DNA from: Candidatus Brevundimonas colombiensis | Lineage (GTDB): Bacteria > Pseudomonadota > Alphaproteobacteria > Caulobacterales > Caulobacteraceae | Reading direction: 5' to 3' | DNA: 64,000 nt | Assembly (NCBI GenBank): GCA_029202665.1 | Contig: CP119326.1 | Coordinates: 1,178,001 to 1,242,000 of the forward strand | Shown: positions 10,557-18,984 of the stretch, piece after piece | How the letters are laid out: each line of letters begins with the position of its first letter | Numbering within the stretch: position 1 is the stretch's first letter | Program-made: the position numbers and the translations under genes | Notes under the pieces: model-generated | Databases searched by the model: none | Told to the model about the DNA's origin: nothing | Seen by the model: only the letters and a program-made list of their open reading frames with translations

Positions 10557-12608
10557 ATGACGTCCACCCGCCGTTCTCCATTCGATCTGTTGTCCGCCGT
10601 GATGGCGTTCGGCGTCGTCGTGGCGATCGCGTCCCTGGCCTATCCGGCGTTTCGCGACAATCCGACCTCGGCACCGGGGCTGATGCTGATCCTGACGGTC
10701 GGGGCGATCGCCTTGATCGGCCTGTTCGGCTTTAGGCGGGCGGCGAACGCCAGGCCCAATAGTGATGCGACGATAGAAATGCTGGACGCCATGGCCGAGC
10801 CGGCGGCCGTGGTGTGGGATTCGGGGCAGATCCTGGCCTTCAACGCCGCCTGGGCCGAGGCCAACGGCTCCACGACCGCCCTGCCGCGCGGCAAGTCGGC
10901 CCAGGCCCTCTACATGGCCTTCGCCCAGGCTCGGAAGGGCGAACCCGGTCGCGCCATCGTCCTGATCGGCAAGCGGGAGGTCGAGGTGGTGATCGGCCGG
11001 GTCGGAGAGGGGCGGTTCCTGATGCGGGCGGCGCCGGACGCGGTCCTGCCCATCGCTTCGTCTCACATGGTCTCGACAGCGGCCGCCGTGACCGGAGAGG
11101 CGCGGGCCATGGCCGCCGGCGCGCCGTTCGGCTCGGCCGTCATCGGCGGCGACGACCTCTTCGCCGGGCGGGCGGAAGAGGCCAATCCGGCGCTGGCCGT
11201 CCTGACCGGCCCGGCTGCGGCGCGCGACGCCGCCTTCGGCCATCTGTTCGACCCCGCGGGCGTCGCGGAGGCGCGGGCCAAGCTGGCGGCCGGATCGTCC
11301 GGCCCGGTCGAACTGGTCGCGCGCGCCTATCCCGACAAGATGCTTCACCTGTATGTCGCGCCCGAGGGCGAGCGCCGCCGGATCTGGCTGTTCGACGTCT
11401 CGTCGCAGAAGTCGATGGAGCTTCAGCTCAACCAGGCCCAGAAGATGCAGGCCGTGGGCCAGCTGGCGGGCGGGGTGGCGCACGACTTCAACAATCTGCT
11501 GACCGCGATCCAGCTTCAGCTGTCGGGCCTGTTGGAGCGCCACCCGGTTGGCGATCCGTCCTATGAGGGGCTGAACGAAATCCGCCAGACGGCCATTCGC
11601 GCCGCCGATCTGGTGCGCAAGCTGCTGGCCTTCTCGCGCAAGTCCACGGTGCGGCGCGAGCGGCTGGACCTAGGCGAACTGGTGGGCGAGTTCGCCATCC
11701 TGCTGCGTCGGCTGCTGCGCGAGGACGTGCGGCTGGAGACCGACTACGGCCGCGATCTGCCGGTGGTTCTGGCCGACAAGTCCCAGCTGGAGACGGCTGT
11801 GATGAACCTGGCCGTCAATGCTCGCGACGCCATGCGCGGCGTGGTCGAGCCGGGGTCGGGCGTCGTCACCATCTCGACGCGGCGTCTGACCGCCGAAGAG
11901 GCGCGCGGCCTGGGCTGGGCCGATGCCCCGACCCACGAGGTCGCCCTGATCGAGGTGTCCGACAACGGTCCCGGCGTGCCGCCCGAACTGCTGGACAAGA
12001 TCTTCGAGCCCTTCTTCACCACAAAGGCGGTCAACGAGGGCACCGGCATGGGCCTGGCCACCGTCTATGGCATCGCCCAGCAGGCGGGCGGCCATATTGC
12101 GGTCAGCAATGTCGAAGGCCCGGACGCCAGGATCGTCGGCGCGGCCTTCCGCCTGTTCCTGCCCGCCGCCGGCGAGGCGGAGCTGGCCGAGGTGCAGCCG
12201 GTCGAGGTCAAGGTCAAGGCGCCGCGCGACCTGTCCGGCGCCGGCCGCATCCTGTTCGTGGAGGACGAGGACGCCGTGCGCGGCATCGCCGCCCGCCTGC
12301 TGCGCCAGCGCGGCTATGAGGTGATCGAGGCGGCGGACGGCGAGGAGGCCCTGCTGCTGGCCGAGGAGCACGCCGGCCAGATCGACATGATGATCTCGGA
12401 CGTCATCATGCCCGGCCTGGACGGTCCGTCGCTTCTGAAGAAGGCGCGGCCCTATCTGGGCGACGCCCCGGTCATGTTCATCTCCGGCTATGCCGAAAGC
12501 GATTTCTCGGACCTGCTGCAGGACGAGACGGGCGTGTCCTTCCTGCCCAAGCCGCTGGACATCAAGACCCTGGCCGAACGGGTGAAGCAGGAGCTTCACG
12601 CGGCCTGA
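10557..12608 (+). CDS. cckA: Hybrid histidine kinase CckA, cell-cycle phosphorelay
   Basis: The 683-residue product has two membrane helices (about 12-30 and 42-60), PAS-like regions (about 75-280), a dimerisation domain with H309 (QLAGGVAHDFNNLLTAIQ), an ATPase domain (NLAVNARDAM, DNGPGVPP, GTGMGLATVYGI) and a receiver with D615 (MMISDVIMPGLDGP). Length, order and the HDFNNLLTAI box match Caulobacter CckA, which phosphorylates CtrA and CpdR through ChpT. It follows flhB by 62 bases on the same strand. The C-terminus faces a chpT-containing operon across 21 bases. Confidence 0.9.
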   Translation: MTSTRRSPFDLLSAVMAFGVVVAIASLAYPAFRDNPTSAPGLMLILTVGAIALIGLFGFRRAANARPNSDATIEMLDAMAEPAAVVWDSGQILAFNAAWAEANGSTTALPRGKSAQALYMAFAQARKGEPGRAIVLIGKREVEVVIGRVGEGRFLMRAAPDAVLPIASSHMVSTAAAVTGEARAMAAGAPFGSAVIGGDDLFAGRAEEANPALAVLTGPAAARDAAFGHLFDPAGVAEARAKLAAGSSGPVELVARAYPDKMLHLYVAPEGERRRIWLFDVSSQKSMELQLNQAQKMQAVGQLAGGVAHDFNNLLTAIQLQLSGLLERHPVGDPSYEGLNEIRQTAIRAADLVRKLLAFSRKSTVRRERLDLGELVGEFAILLRRLLREDVRLETDYGRDLPVVLADKSQLETAVMNLAVNARDAMRGVVEPGSGVVTISTRRLTAEEARGLGWADAPTHEVALIEVSDNGPGVPPELLDKIFEPFFTTKAVNEGTGMGLATVYGIAQQAGGHIAVSNVEGPDARIVGAAFRLFLPAAGEAELAEVQPVEVKVKAPRDLSGAGRILFVEDEDAVRGIAARLLRQRGYEVIEAADGEEALLLAEEHAGQIDMMISDVIMPGLDGPSLLKKARPYLGDAPVMFISGYAESDFSDLLQDETGVSFLPKPLDIKTLAERVKQELHAA

Positions 12609-12629
12609 CGGCGGCGTGCTGCGCGCGGG

Positions 12630-13445
12630 TCAGGCGGCGCGTCGCAGGGCGGACGGCGCCTTCACATACAGGCCGCGTCGGCCGTTGACGGGACGGAAGG
12701 CCACCGTCTCGCCTTCCAGGCGTTCGTCGGCGCCCAGGAACAGGCAGCCGTCGTCCACCAGCCGGCGCTCCAGCCCGTCCAGCAGCCGCGCGCGCCGCGC
12801 CGGCTCCATGTCGCTCAGCACGTTGCGGCAGAAGATGACGTCGAAACGGACGTCGTCGGTCGGCTCGTCCAGCAGATTGGCGCGGCCGAACCGCACGGCG
12901 TCGGCCAGTTCCGCCTTGACGATCCACTGGTCCTCCATCGGCTCGAACCAGCGCAGCATGGTCCGGGCCGTCAGGCCGCGCTGGATTTCGAAACCGGTGT
13001 AGAGGCCAGAGCGCGCCTTCTCGATGGCGCGTTGCGACAGATCGGTGGCGATCAGATCGACGGCGGCGTCCGTCTCCAGCGCCGCCATGGCGATGGACCA
13101 GGCTTCCTGGCCGGTGGAGCAGCCCGCCGACCAGATCCTGACGCGGCCGTTGGGGCGGGCCTTGGCCAGCGCCGGCAACAGCTCGGCCTCCAGAATGCGG
13201 AACGGCTCGCGGTCGCGCCGGAACCAGGTCTCGGCGTTCAGCAGCGCTTCGATCACCGCCCAGGCCTGGGAGGCCACCGGACTGGCCCACAGATTGGCCA
13301 GCAGCGCCTCGACATTGGCGTATCCCTCGCGCCGCGCCACCGGCCCCAGGCGATGCTCGGCCAGGTGGATGCGATCCCGCGACAGGCGATAGCCGGCGCG
13401 GGTGGCGAGAAGGGATTGCAGCTTGTCGAAATCGTCCGGCGTCAT
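12630..13445 (-). CDS. CheR-type protein-glutamate methyltransferase
   Basis: The 271-residue product has an N-terminal helical domain and a SAM-binding methyltransferase domain (VRIWSAGCSTGQEAWSIAM, then FDVIFCRNVLSDM). The family motif NxTxFFRD appears as NAETWFRRD. It methylates glutamates of chemoreceptors. It overlaps the preceding response-regulator stop by four bases (ATGA), so the two are co-translated. No chemoreceptor, cheA or cheB lies in the window. This is probably an accessory set like the cheR/cheY pair beside chpT in Caulobacter. Confidence 0.88.
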   Translation of the reverse strand: MTPDDFDKLQSLLATRAGYRLSRDRIHLAEHRLGPVARREGYANVEALLANLWASPVASQAWAVIEALLNAETWFRRDREPFRILEAELLPALAKARPNGRVRIWSAGCSTGQEAWSIAMAALETDAAVDLIATDLSQRAIEKARSGLYTGFEIQRGLTARTMLRWFEPMEDQWIVKAELADAVRFGRANLLDEPTDDVRFDVIFCRNVLSDMEPARRARLLDGLERRLVDDGCLFLGADERLEGETVAFRPVNGRRGLYVKAPSALRRAA

Positions 13446-13819
13446 GCGGCGATCGCTCCGACCTCCATTAGCTTGGACTGCAGGATTTCACCGTCGAAGG
13501 GCTTCATCACATAGTCGTCGGCGCCGGCGGCCAGGGCCTCGGCGATCCGTTCGGGCCGGGTCTCGATGGTGCAGAACAACACCTTGGGCCGATCCCCGCC
13601 GGCGGTGGCGCGCAGGCGGCGCAGGAAGGTGATCCCGTCCATCACCGGCATGTTCCAGTCGACCAGGACGACGTCGGGCATGGCCCCGATGCAATAGGCC
13701 AGGGCCTCGGCGCCGTCGGCGGCCTCGTCGACCTCATAGCCCAGGCCCTCGATGACCCGACGCGCAACCTTGCGGATGATGCGGCTGTCGTCGACGATCA
13801 GGCAGGTTCGAAAATTCAT
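13442..13819 (-). CDS. CheY-like single-domain response regulator
   Basis: The 125-residue product is a receiver alone: acidic pair D10/D11 (LIVDDSRIIRK), phospho-acceptor D54 (VVLVDWNMPVMDG) and the conserved lysine in DDYVMKPFDGE. A longer in-frame reading from 13954 is rejected because the receiver begins at MNFRTCLIVDD and revcomp GAGGAGAGGGCC precedes that ATG. The gene lies between chpT (stop 13911) and cheR, overlapping cheR by ATGA. A degenerate CtrA-like site lies in the 91-base gap before it. It probably acts on the motor or on surface behaviour, which is inference. Confidence 0.88.
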   Translation of the reverse strand: MNFRTCLIVDDSRIIRKVARRVIEGLGYEVDEAADGAEALAYCIGAMPDVVLVDWNMPVMDGITFLRRLRATAGGDRPKVLFCTIETRPERIAEALAAGADDYVMKPFDGEILQSKLMEVGAIAA

Positions 13820-13910
13820 GGCCCTCTCCTCGATGGCGCGGCGCACTCGTTCCCTGGATTCGGGCCGATTATAGCGCTGATGCCAGTTAACGAGTCGTTT
13901 GGAAACGGCC

Positions 13911-14582
13911 TCAGGCGGGCATCCGGGCGACCAGGGCGACCTTTCCGTCCTCAACCTTGACGTGCAGCGCGCCGCCGGCCTCGGTTACGGTCAGCCAAAG
14001 CCAATAGGGCTGGATCCACTGGCCCGCCAGGCCTTCGGTCAGGCGTTCGCCCGCCAGTCCCACGACGGCCTCGGGCTTCAGTCGCGCGCGGGCGCCCTCG
14101 GCGAAGCCCTCCAGATAGAGGAACCCCTCTTCCGTCCGCGTCTGGATCACCGCCGCGCCGCCCATCGGCAAGGCCCCGACGGTCAGATAGGCCAGATTGG
14201 TCAGGGCGCGCGCCTGGGGCTTGGAGAACTCGCCGTCCGCTATGCGCCAGTCCAGCGACGCCCGTCCGCCCTGGGTCATGCCGACCAGCAGATGCTCCAG
14301 CTCGCGCGCCGTGAACCGCTCGCTGGTGGTCGCGGCGCCGAACGCCACGCGGGCGTAATGGACCAGGGCGACCATCTTGCGGGCGCTCTGCTCGATCAGG
14401 GCCATGGCGTCGTCGCGCATGTCCTGAGCGGCCGGATCCTGCATCAGATCCAGACCCGAGACGATGGCGCCGGACGGGCTGATGAAGTCATGGCACAGCT
14501 TGGCCGCGACATAGGTGGCCAGTTCGGTTCCGTCGACGGGAAGGTCGATCGGAGCGGCGTCGGCGGCGTCGGTCAGGGTCAT
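13911..14582 (-). CDS. chpT: Histidine phosphotransferase ChpT
   Basis: The 223-residue product fits ChpT, a pseudo-kinase-like dimer that carries phosphate from CckA to CtrA and CpdR. The phospho-His is H31 in AAKLCHDFISPSGAIVSGLD, followed by a degenerate ATPase-like domain that lacks nucleotide-binding motifs. The ATG at 14582 gives the family length (Caulobacter ChpT is about 225). A longer in-frame reading to 15293 runs antisense through cysQ and is rejected. It is first in the operon chpT, cheY-like, cheR and lies 1.3 kb from the end of cckA. Confidence 0.9.
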   Translation of the reverse strand: MTLTDAADAAPIDLPVDGTELATYVAAKLCHDFISPSGAIVSGLDLMQDPAAQDMRDDAMALIEQSARKMVALVHYARVAFGAATTSERFTARELEHLLVGMTQGGRASLDWRIADGEFSKPQARALTNLAYLTVGALPMGGAAVIQTRTEEGFLYLEGFAEGARARLKPEAVVGLAGERLTEGLAGQWIQPYWLWLTVTEAGGALHVKVEDGKVALVARMPA

Positions 14583-14678
14583 GGCGGCTGGAGCACTCAG
14601 GTCACAGTTCGTATCGCGCGCGAAGTTGACGTGATTTGCCGGTTCATGGAACCGCCCGGATGGTCTATCGACCCGCCC

Positions 14679-15521
14679 ATGACGACCGCCTCCTCCTCTG
14701 TCCCGTCCCACGTCGATCTCGAGCGCGATCTGAAGTCGGGCGCCCTGTCCCTGGCCATCGCCGAGATCGCGGAGGAGGCCGCGCGGCTGATCCTGCCCTA
14801 TTGGCGGGCCGGCACGCCAGTCGAGACCAAGTCCGACGACAGCCCCGTCACCCAGGCGGACCGCGCGGCCGAGGCCCTGATCCTGGAACGGCTGGCGGTC
14901 GCCTATCCCGGCGTCCAGACCGTGGCTGAAGAGGCGGTGGCCGAAAGCGGCGCGCCCGCCTCGGCCGACGACTGGTTCTGGCTGATCGATCCTCTGGACG
15001 GAACACGTGGGTTCGTGCGCGGGGGCGAGGCCTTCACCGTCAATATCGCCCTGGTCCACGCCGGCTATCCGGTGGCCGGCGTCGTGACGGCGCCCGCGAC
15101 CTCGACCACTTGGCGCACCGACAGGCCCGAGGGCGGCGCCTTCCGGCGTCAGTTCGGCGCCCTTCAGGCCGGGGAGGCCCATGCCGGCGAGGACTGGCGT
15201 CCCATCCGCGTGCGCGACCGTCCTCGCGAGGGCCTGGCCCTGTTGAGCCATAGCGTCACCGATGAAGAGGCGGCGCGTCTGGCGGCCCGTCATGGCTGCA
15301 CGAACTGGCAGGGTACCGATTCCTCGCTGAAGTTCTGCCTGATCGCCGAGGGGCGGTTCGACGCCTATCCCCGCACCGGCCCGACCTCGGAATGGGATAC
15401 GGCGGCGGGCCAGGCGGTGCTGGAGGCGGCCGGCGGCCGCGTCCTGGCCGACGAGGGTCAGCGGCTGAGCTACGGCAAGCCCCGGTTCCTGAACGGCGCC
15501 TTCGTGGCCATGGGCGGCTGA
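14679..15521 (+). CDS. cysQ: Inositol-monophosphatase family protein, CysQ-like 3'(2'),5'-bisphosphate nucleotidase
   Basis: The 280-residue product has the metal-binding motifs of the family: EE in VAEEAVAES, DPLDGTRGF for the usual DPLDGTKEF, and EWDTAAGQAVLEAAGG near the end. CysQ removes 3'-phosphoadenosine phosphate made in sulfate assimilation, and cysD-cysNC lies 10 kb away. The start at 14679 is chosen by alignment; an in-frame ATG at 14646 is possible. It diverges from chpT, with 96 bases between them for both promoters. A histidinol-phosphatase role is the main alternative within this family. Confidence 0.82.
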   Translation: MTTASSSVPSHVDLERDLKSGALSLAIAEIAEEAARLILPYWRAGTPVETKSDDSPVTQADRAAEALILERLAVAYPGVQTVAEEAVAESGAPASADDWFWLIDPLDGTRGFVRGGEAFTVNIALVHAGYPVAGVVTAPATSTTWRTDRPEGGAFRRQFGALQAGEAHAGEDWRPIRVRDRPREGLALLSHSVTDEEAARLAARHGCTNWQGTDSSLKFCLIAEGRFDAYPRTGPTSEWDTAAGQAVLEAAGGRVLADEGQRLSYGKPRFLNGAFVAMGG

Positions 15522-15530
15522 GGCGCGCCT

Positions 15531-16754
15531 CTAGCTCCGCGACGTGGTCAACAGGCTGTCCGCCCGTTCGGCCAGAACATCCACGCCCCGTTCGCGCGCC
15601 GTCATCGCCGCCTCGCCCAGGATCAGCCCCAGGCCGCCGGCCTCGACGCCCGTTAACCGGCGGCGCGACAGCTGAATCTCGGCCATGCCGATCTGATCCG
15701 CAGACCAGTCCAGCGGCGTCGCCTCCGTCATCCGGGCGCGTAGCCGCGTTTCCAACGTCATCAGGGCCGCCAGGTCGCCGACCGCCTCGGCCAGGGCGAC
15801 TTCACGGGTGATCCGCCGCTCGCGCACCAGGGCGCCCAGCACCAGCTCCCGGCCCTGGGTCAGGCTTTCCGCCTGGGCCAGCAGCATCAGCGACTGCGCC
15901 GCGTCTCCGGCGTGCAGAATCTGGATGGCGACCCAGTCCAGGGGGCTGTGGTCCGGGGTGAACTGGTCGGCGGCGGCGTCGAACATGGTCCGCGCCTGAG
16001 CCCGCGCCGCCTGATGTCCCGCCACGGCCGCCAGGGCCGACAGACCGGCGCCGCAAAGCGCCAGCGCCCGCGCGCGCGTCAGCGGTCGATGATCCGGCGA
16101 GGCGATCTCGACCAGGGCGCCCAGGCTGCGACCCGCCTGGTCCAGCAGACGCACGTCGCGCCGCACCACGCCCGTCTCCAGGGTCAGGGCGGCGTGATCC
16201 ATCCTCAGGTCCAGATCCTCGGCCGCATCGCCCTGAACCGCCGCTTCCATCAGCCCGCCCGCCTCGGCCAGACTGTCGATGTCCCCAGCCAGCCGCGCCA
16301 TGCGGGCCTTCAGCCGGGCATGGATCGCCGCCAATGTGGAGGCGGCGCGCCTGCCGCGCGGGCGACGAACGCTGGCCAGCCGCGCCAGGGCCTGGTCCAG
16401 CCGTTCCGGTCCGCCGCACAGATCGAAACGCAGCATGGCCGCCGCGGCGCCGTCCGCCGCCGCCAGCGCCCTCTGATCCTCGTTCGCCGCCGACCGCGCC
16501 AGGCTGTCGGCGCAGCGGTCCGCCCGGTCCAGGCTTTCGGCGGCGCCCGTCCGCCGGGCGTGTTCGCGCCACAGGGCGGCGGCCCGGTGTTCGATCTCGA
16601 ACGGTCGGTTGCAGGACACCCGGCCCGCATCGATGGATTCGCGCAACGCCTCGGCCCGCAGCAGGTCGGGACCGATCAACTCGACCCAGCCCAGGTCTTC
16701 GCTCTCTCTCGCTTGGGCGAAGAGTTTTCGAAGATCGCGGCCGAATTCGAACAT
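15531..16754 (-). CDS. Uncharacterised Ala/Arg-rich helical protein
   Basis: The 407-residue product is almost entirely helical in appearance, rich in Ala, Leu and Arg, with no signal peptide or membrane helix. Repeating patterns such as DRADRCADSLARSAANEDQRA and AHALCGAGLSALAAVAGHQA-like helices suggest TPR-like pairs, but no repeat is clear enough to count. The start at 16754 (MFEFGRDLRKLFAQAR) has AGAGGT upstream; a longer reading to 16856 begins with a non-family-like tail. A perfect DnaA box lies 95 bases upstream. The function is unknown; the stop is 9 bases from the convergent cysQ stop. Confidence 0.65.
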   Translation of the reverse strand: MFEFGRDLRKLFAQARESEDLGWVELIGPDLLRAEALRESIDAGRVSCNRPFEIEHRAAALWREHARRTGAAESLDRADRCADSLARSAANEDQRALAAADGAAAAMLRFDLCGGPERLDQALARLASVRRPRGRRAASTLAAIHARLKARMARLAGDIDSLAEAGGLMEAAVQGDAAEDLDLRMDHAALTLETGVVRRDVRLLDQAGRSLGALVEIASPDHRPLTRARALALCGAGLSALAAVAGHQAARAQARTMFDAAADQFTPDHSPLDWVAIQILHAGDAAQSLMLLAQAESLTQGRELVLGALVRERRITREVALAEAVGDLAALMTLETRLRARMTEATPLDWSADQIGMAEIQLSRRRLTGVEAGGLGLILGEAAMTARERGVDVLAERADSLLTTSRS

Positions 16755-16848
16755 GCGCTGGACCTCTGTAATCCCGCTTCGAGACGCAGACTGCGTCTCC
16801 TGCGGCGTCCAATGCAAACGCAGCGCCGCCGAAGCGGTTCGGTCGGTC

Positions 16849-16857
16849 TTATCCACA
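16849..16857 (+). promoter_or_regulatory. Perfect DnaA-box sequence
   Basis: TTATCCACA matches the DnaA-box consensus at all nine positions. It lies between the two small uncharacterised minus-strand genes, upstream of the one starting at 16754. A single box can occur by chance in 64 kb. Confidence 0.4.
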
Positions 16858-16873
16858 GACGCGGTTGTGGGCC

Positions 16874-17218
16874 TCAGCCCAGGTTCGGCGTCTTCTGCTG
16901 GCAGCGTAGCAGGGTGGCCCTGGCCTCGGCCGCATCGCCGTTCAACTGGCGTACGGCGGCGATGCGGGCGCGGGTCTGGTCGGCCTCAGCAGCGGGGGCG
17001 GGCTTGCCGGCGACGGTCGCCGCCTGCATCGCCGCCAGCGACCAGTAAAGCGCCGCGTCGTAAAGCCTGCGCCCTTGCGCGCTTTCGCTGCCCTCCAGTT
17101 CCGACGCCGCCTGGGTCAGACCCGCGCACCGCACGGCCTCGTCATAGGAGATCAACCCCACGGACGGTGCGGCCTGCAGCATCAGGGCGGCGCTGGTTAG
17201 GGCGAACAGCAAGGGCAT
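16874..17218 (-). CDS. Small secreted protein, unknown function
   Basis: The 114-residue product begins with a signal-like segment (MPLLFALTSAALMLQAAPSV). A helical body follows with three cysteines (VRCAGLTQA and LLRCQQK being two of the contexts). GGAGG lies 6 bases before the ATG at 17218; the longer open frame upstream lacks a start signal and overlaps prfC antisense. Many Caulobacteraceae proteins of this kind are periplasmic and unannotated. I recognise no family. Confidence 0.6.
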   Translation of the reverse strand: MPLLFALTSAALMLQAAPSVGLISYDEAVRCAGLTQAASELEGSESAQGRRLYDAALYWSLAAMQAATVAGKPAPAAEADQTRARIAAVRQLNGDAAEARATLLRCQQKTPNLG

Positions 17219-17321
17219 CGGTCCTCCGGCGCGATGGCGCCCGACATCCGACCATGGCCCAGACGCGGGGCCGAATAAAGTCCGAAGCTGCGCCGTGCGC
17301 CGTGCGGCGGTCCGGCGCGTC

Positions 17322-18953
17322 TCAGCCGCGTTCCTTGGTCTTGGTGAAGGCGATCTTGGGGAAACGTTCGCCGACATAGCCGGTCTCCCAGCTGGACTTG
17401 GCCAGGAAGACCGGGGCCTGGTCGATGTCGCGCGCCATCTGCGGCCGGTATTTGCCGCTGAAGTCCTCGACATCCGCCTCCGTCCCGCCGATCCAGCGCG
17501 CCTCGGCGTAGGGGCTGGGTTCGAAAATGACGTCCAGACCATATTCCTCGCCCAGACGGTCGGCCATGACCTCGAATTGCAGCTGGCCCACGGCGCCGAC
17601 GATGAAGTCCGAGCCGATCTCGGGCCGGAACAACTGGGTCACGCCTTCCTCGGCCAGACCCTCCAGCGCCTTCTTCAGGTGCTTGGCCTTCAGCGGGTCT
17701 TTCACCCGGACCCGTTGCAGGATTTCGGGCGCGAAGTTCGGCAGGCCCGCGAACCGCACCACGCCGCTTTCCGACAGACTGTCGCCCACCCGCAGCACTC
17801 CGTGGTTCGGAATGCCGATCACATCGCCCGCAAAGGCGTCGTCGGCCAGTTCGCGGTCACTGGCGAAGAACATGATCGGCGCATTGACCGACAGCGACTT
17901 GCCGGTGTTCTGCACCTTCAGCTTCATGCCGCGCTTGAAGGCGCCCGACGCCATGCGGAACATGGCGATCCGGTCGCGGTGGTTGGGGTCCATATTGGCC
18001 TGGACCTTGAAGACGAAGCCGGTGACCTCGTTCGATCCCGGCTCGACCTCGGTTTCGACCGGGGCGGGGGCGTTGCGGGTCTCTGGCGGGAATTCCTTTT
18101 TGGCCTTCATGACCTTGGGCGCGGGTGCCCAGTCGCCGATGGCCTTCAGCAGTTCGTCGATGCCGAAGTGACGCAGGGCCGAGCCCCACAGCACGGGCGT
18201 CAGATGCCCTTCCAGGAAGGCCTGACGGTCGAACGCCGGATAGCCGCCCTCGACCAGTTCGACAGCTTCGGCCAGGGAGTCCTGCTCGCCCGCCTCGAAA
18301 TACTGCGCCGCCTGATCCAGCGGCAGGGCGGCGGGGTGGCCGGGGTCTTCGGCCGAGCCGGCGATCTTGCGGGTATAGGGCTGGAACCGGCCGGTCCCGA
18401 CCTCGACCATGCCTCTGAGACGATTGCCGCTCTCGGCGGGCCACCAGATCGGCGCCGGGTCCAGTTGCAGCCGTGACGCGATGTCGTCCAGCAGGGCCAT
18501 CGGGTCCTGGGCCTCGCGGTCCAGCTTGTTGATGAAGGTGATGATCGGAATGTCGCGCAGGCGGCAGACCTCGAACAGTTTCAGCGTCTGCGGCTCGATC
18601 CCCTTGGCGGCGTCCAGCACCATGATGGCGCAGTCGGCGGCGGTCAGGGTGCGATAGGTGTCTTCGGAAAAGTCCTCGTGCCCCGGCGTGTCCAGCAGGT
18701 TGAACATCTTGCCGTCGTGCTCGAACGTCATGACCGAGGCGCTGACGGAAATCCCGCGCTCCTTCTCGATCTTCATCCAGTCCGAGCGCGTTCGCCGGTT
18801 CTCGCCGCGCGCCCGCACCGCGCCCGCCGCGCGAATGGCGCCGCCGGCCAGAAGGATATGTTCGGTCAGGGTCGTCTTGCCCGCATCGGGGTGGGCGATG
18901 ATGGCGAAGGTCCGGCGGCGCGCGGCTTCTTCGGGCAGGGTCAGTGAGGACAT
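17322..18953 (-). CDS. prfC: Peptide chain release factor 3
   Basis: The 543-residue translational GTPase recycles RF1/RF2 from the ribosome. GTPase motifs are visible: AHPDAGKTTLTE (G1), ERGISVSASVM (G2), DTPGHEDFSEDT (G3) and INKLDRE (G4). RF3-specific length and a C-terminal domain follow (GAVGQLQFEVMADRL). It stands alone on the minus strand between uncharacterised genes. EF-G and LepA are excluded by the ERGISVSASV switch and by length. Confidence 0.95.
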   Translation of the reverse strand: MSSLTLPEEAARRRTFAIIAHPDAGKTTLTEHILLAGGAIRAAGAVRARGENRRTRSDWMKIEKERGISVSASVMTFEHDGKMFNLLDTPGHEDFSEDTYRTLTAADCAIMVLDAAKGIEPQTLKLFEVCRLRDIPIITFINKLDREAQDPMALLDDIASRLQLDPAPIWWPAESGNRLRGMVEVGTGRFQPYTRKIAGSAEDPGHPAALPLDQAAQYFEAGEQDSLAEAVELVEGGYPAFDRQAFLEGHLTPVLWGSALRHFGIDELLKAIGDWAPAPKVMKAKKEFPPETRNAPAPVETEVEPGSNEVTGFVFKVQANMDPNHRDRIAMFRMASGAFKRGMKLKVQNTGKSLSVNAPIMFFASDRELADDAFAGDVIGIPNHGVLRVGDSLSESGVVRFAGLPNFAPEILQRVRVKDPLKAKHLKKALEGLAEEGVTQLFRPEIGSDFIVGAVGQLQFEVMADRLGEEYGLDVIFEPSPYAEARWIGGTEADVEDFSGKYRPQMARDIDQAPVFLAKSSWETGYVGERFPKIAFTKTKERG

Positions 18954-18984
18954 GGCGCGCGACTACCCCGCCGCGCGCCGAAAG

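Noticed and set aside
13911..15293. 460-residue reading extending chpT upstream
   Set aside because: The extra 237 residues are antisense to cysQ; ChpT length fits the start at 14582.
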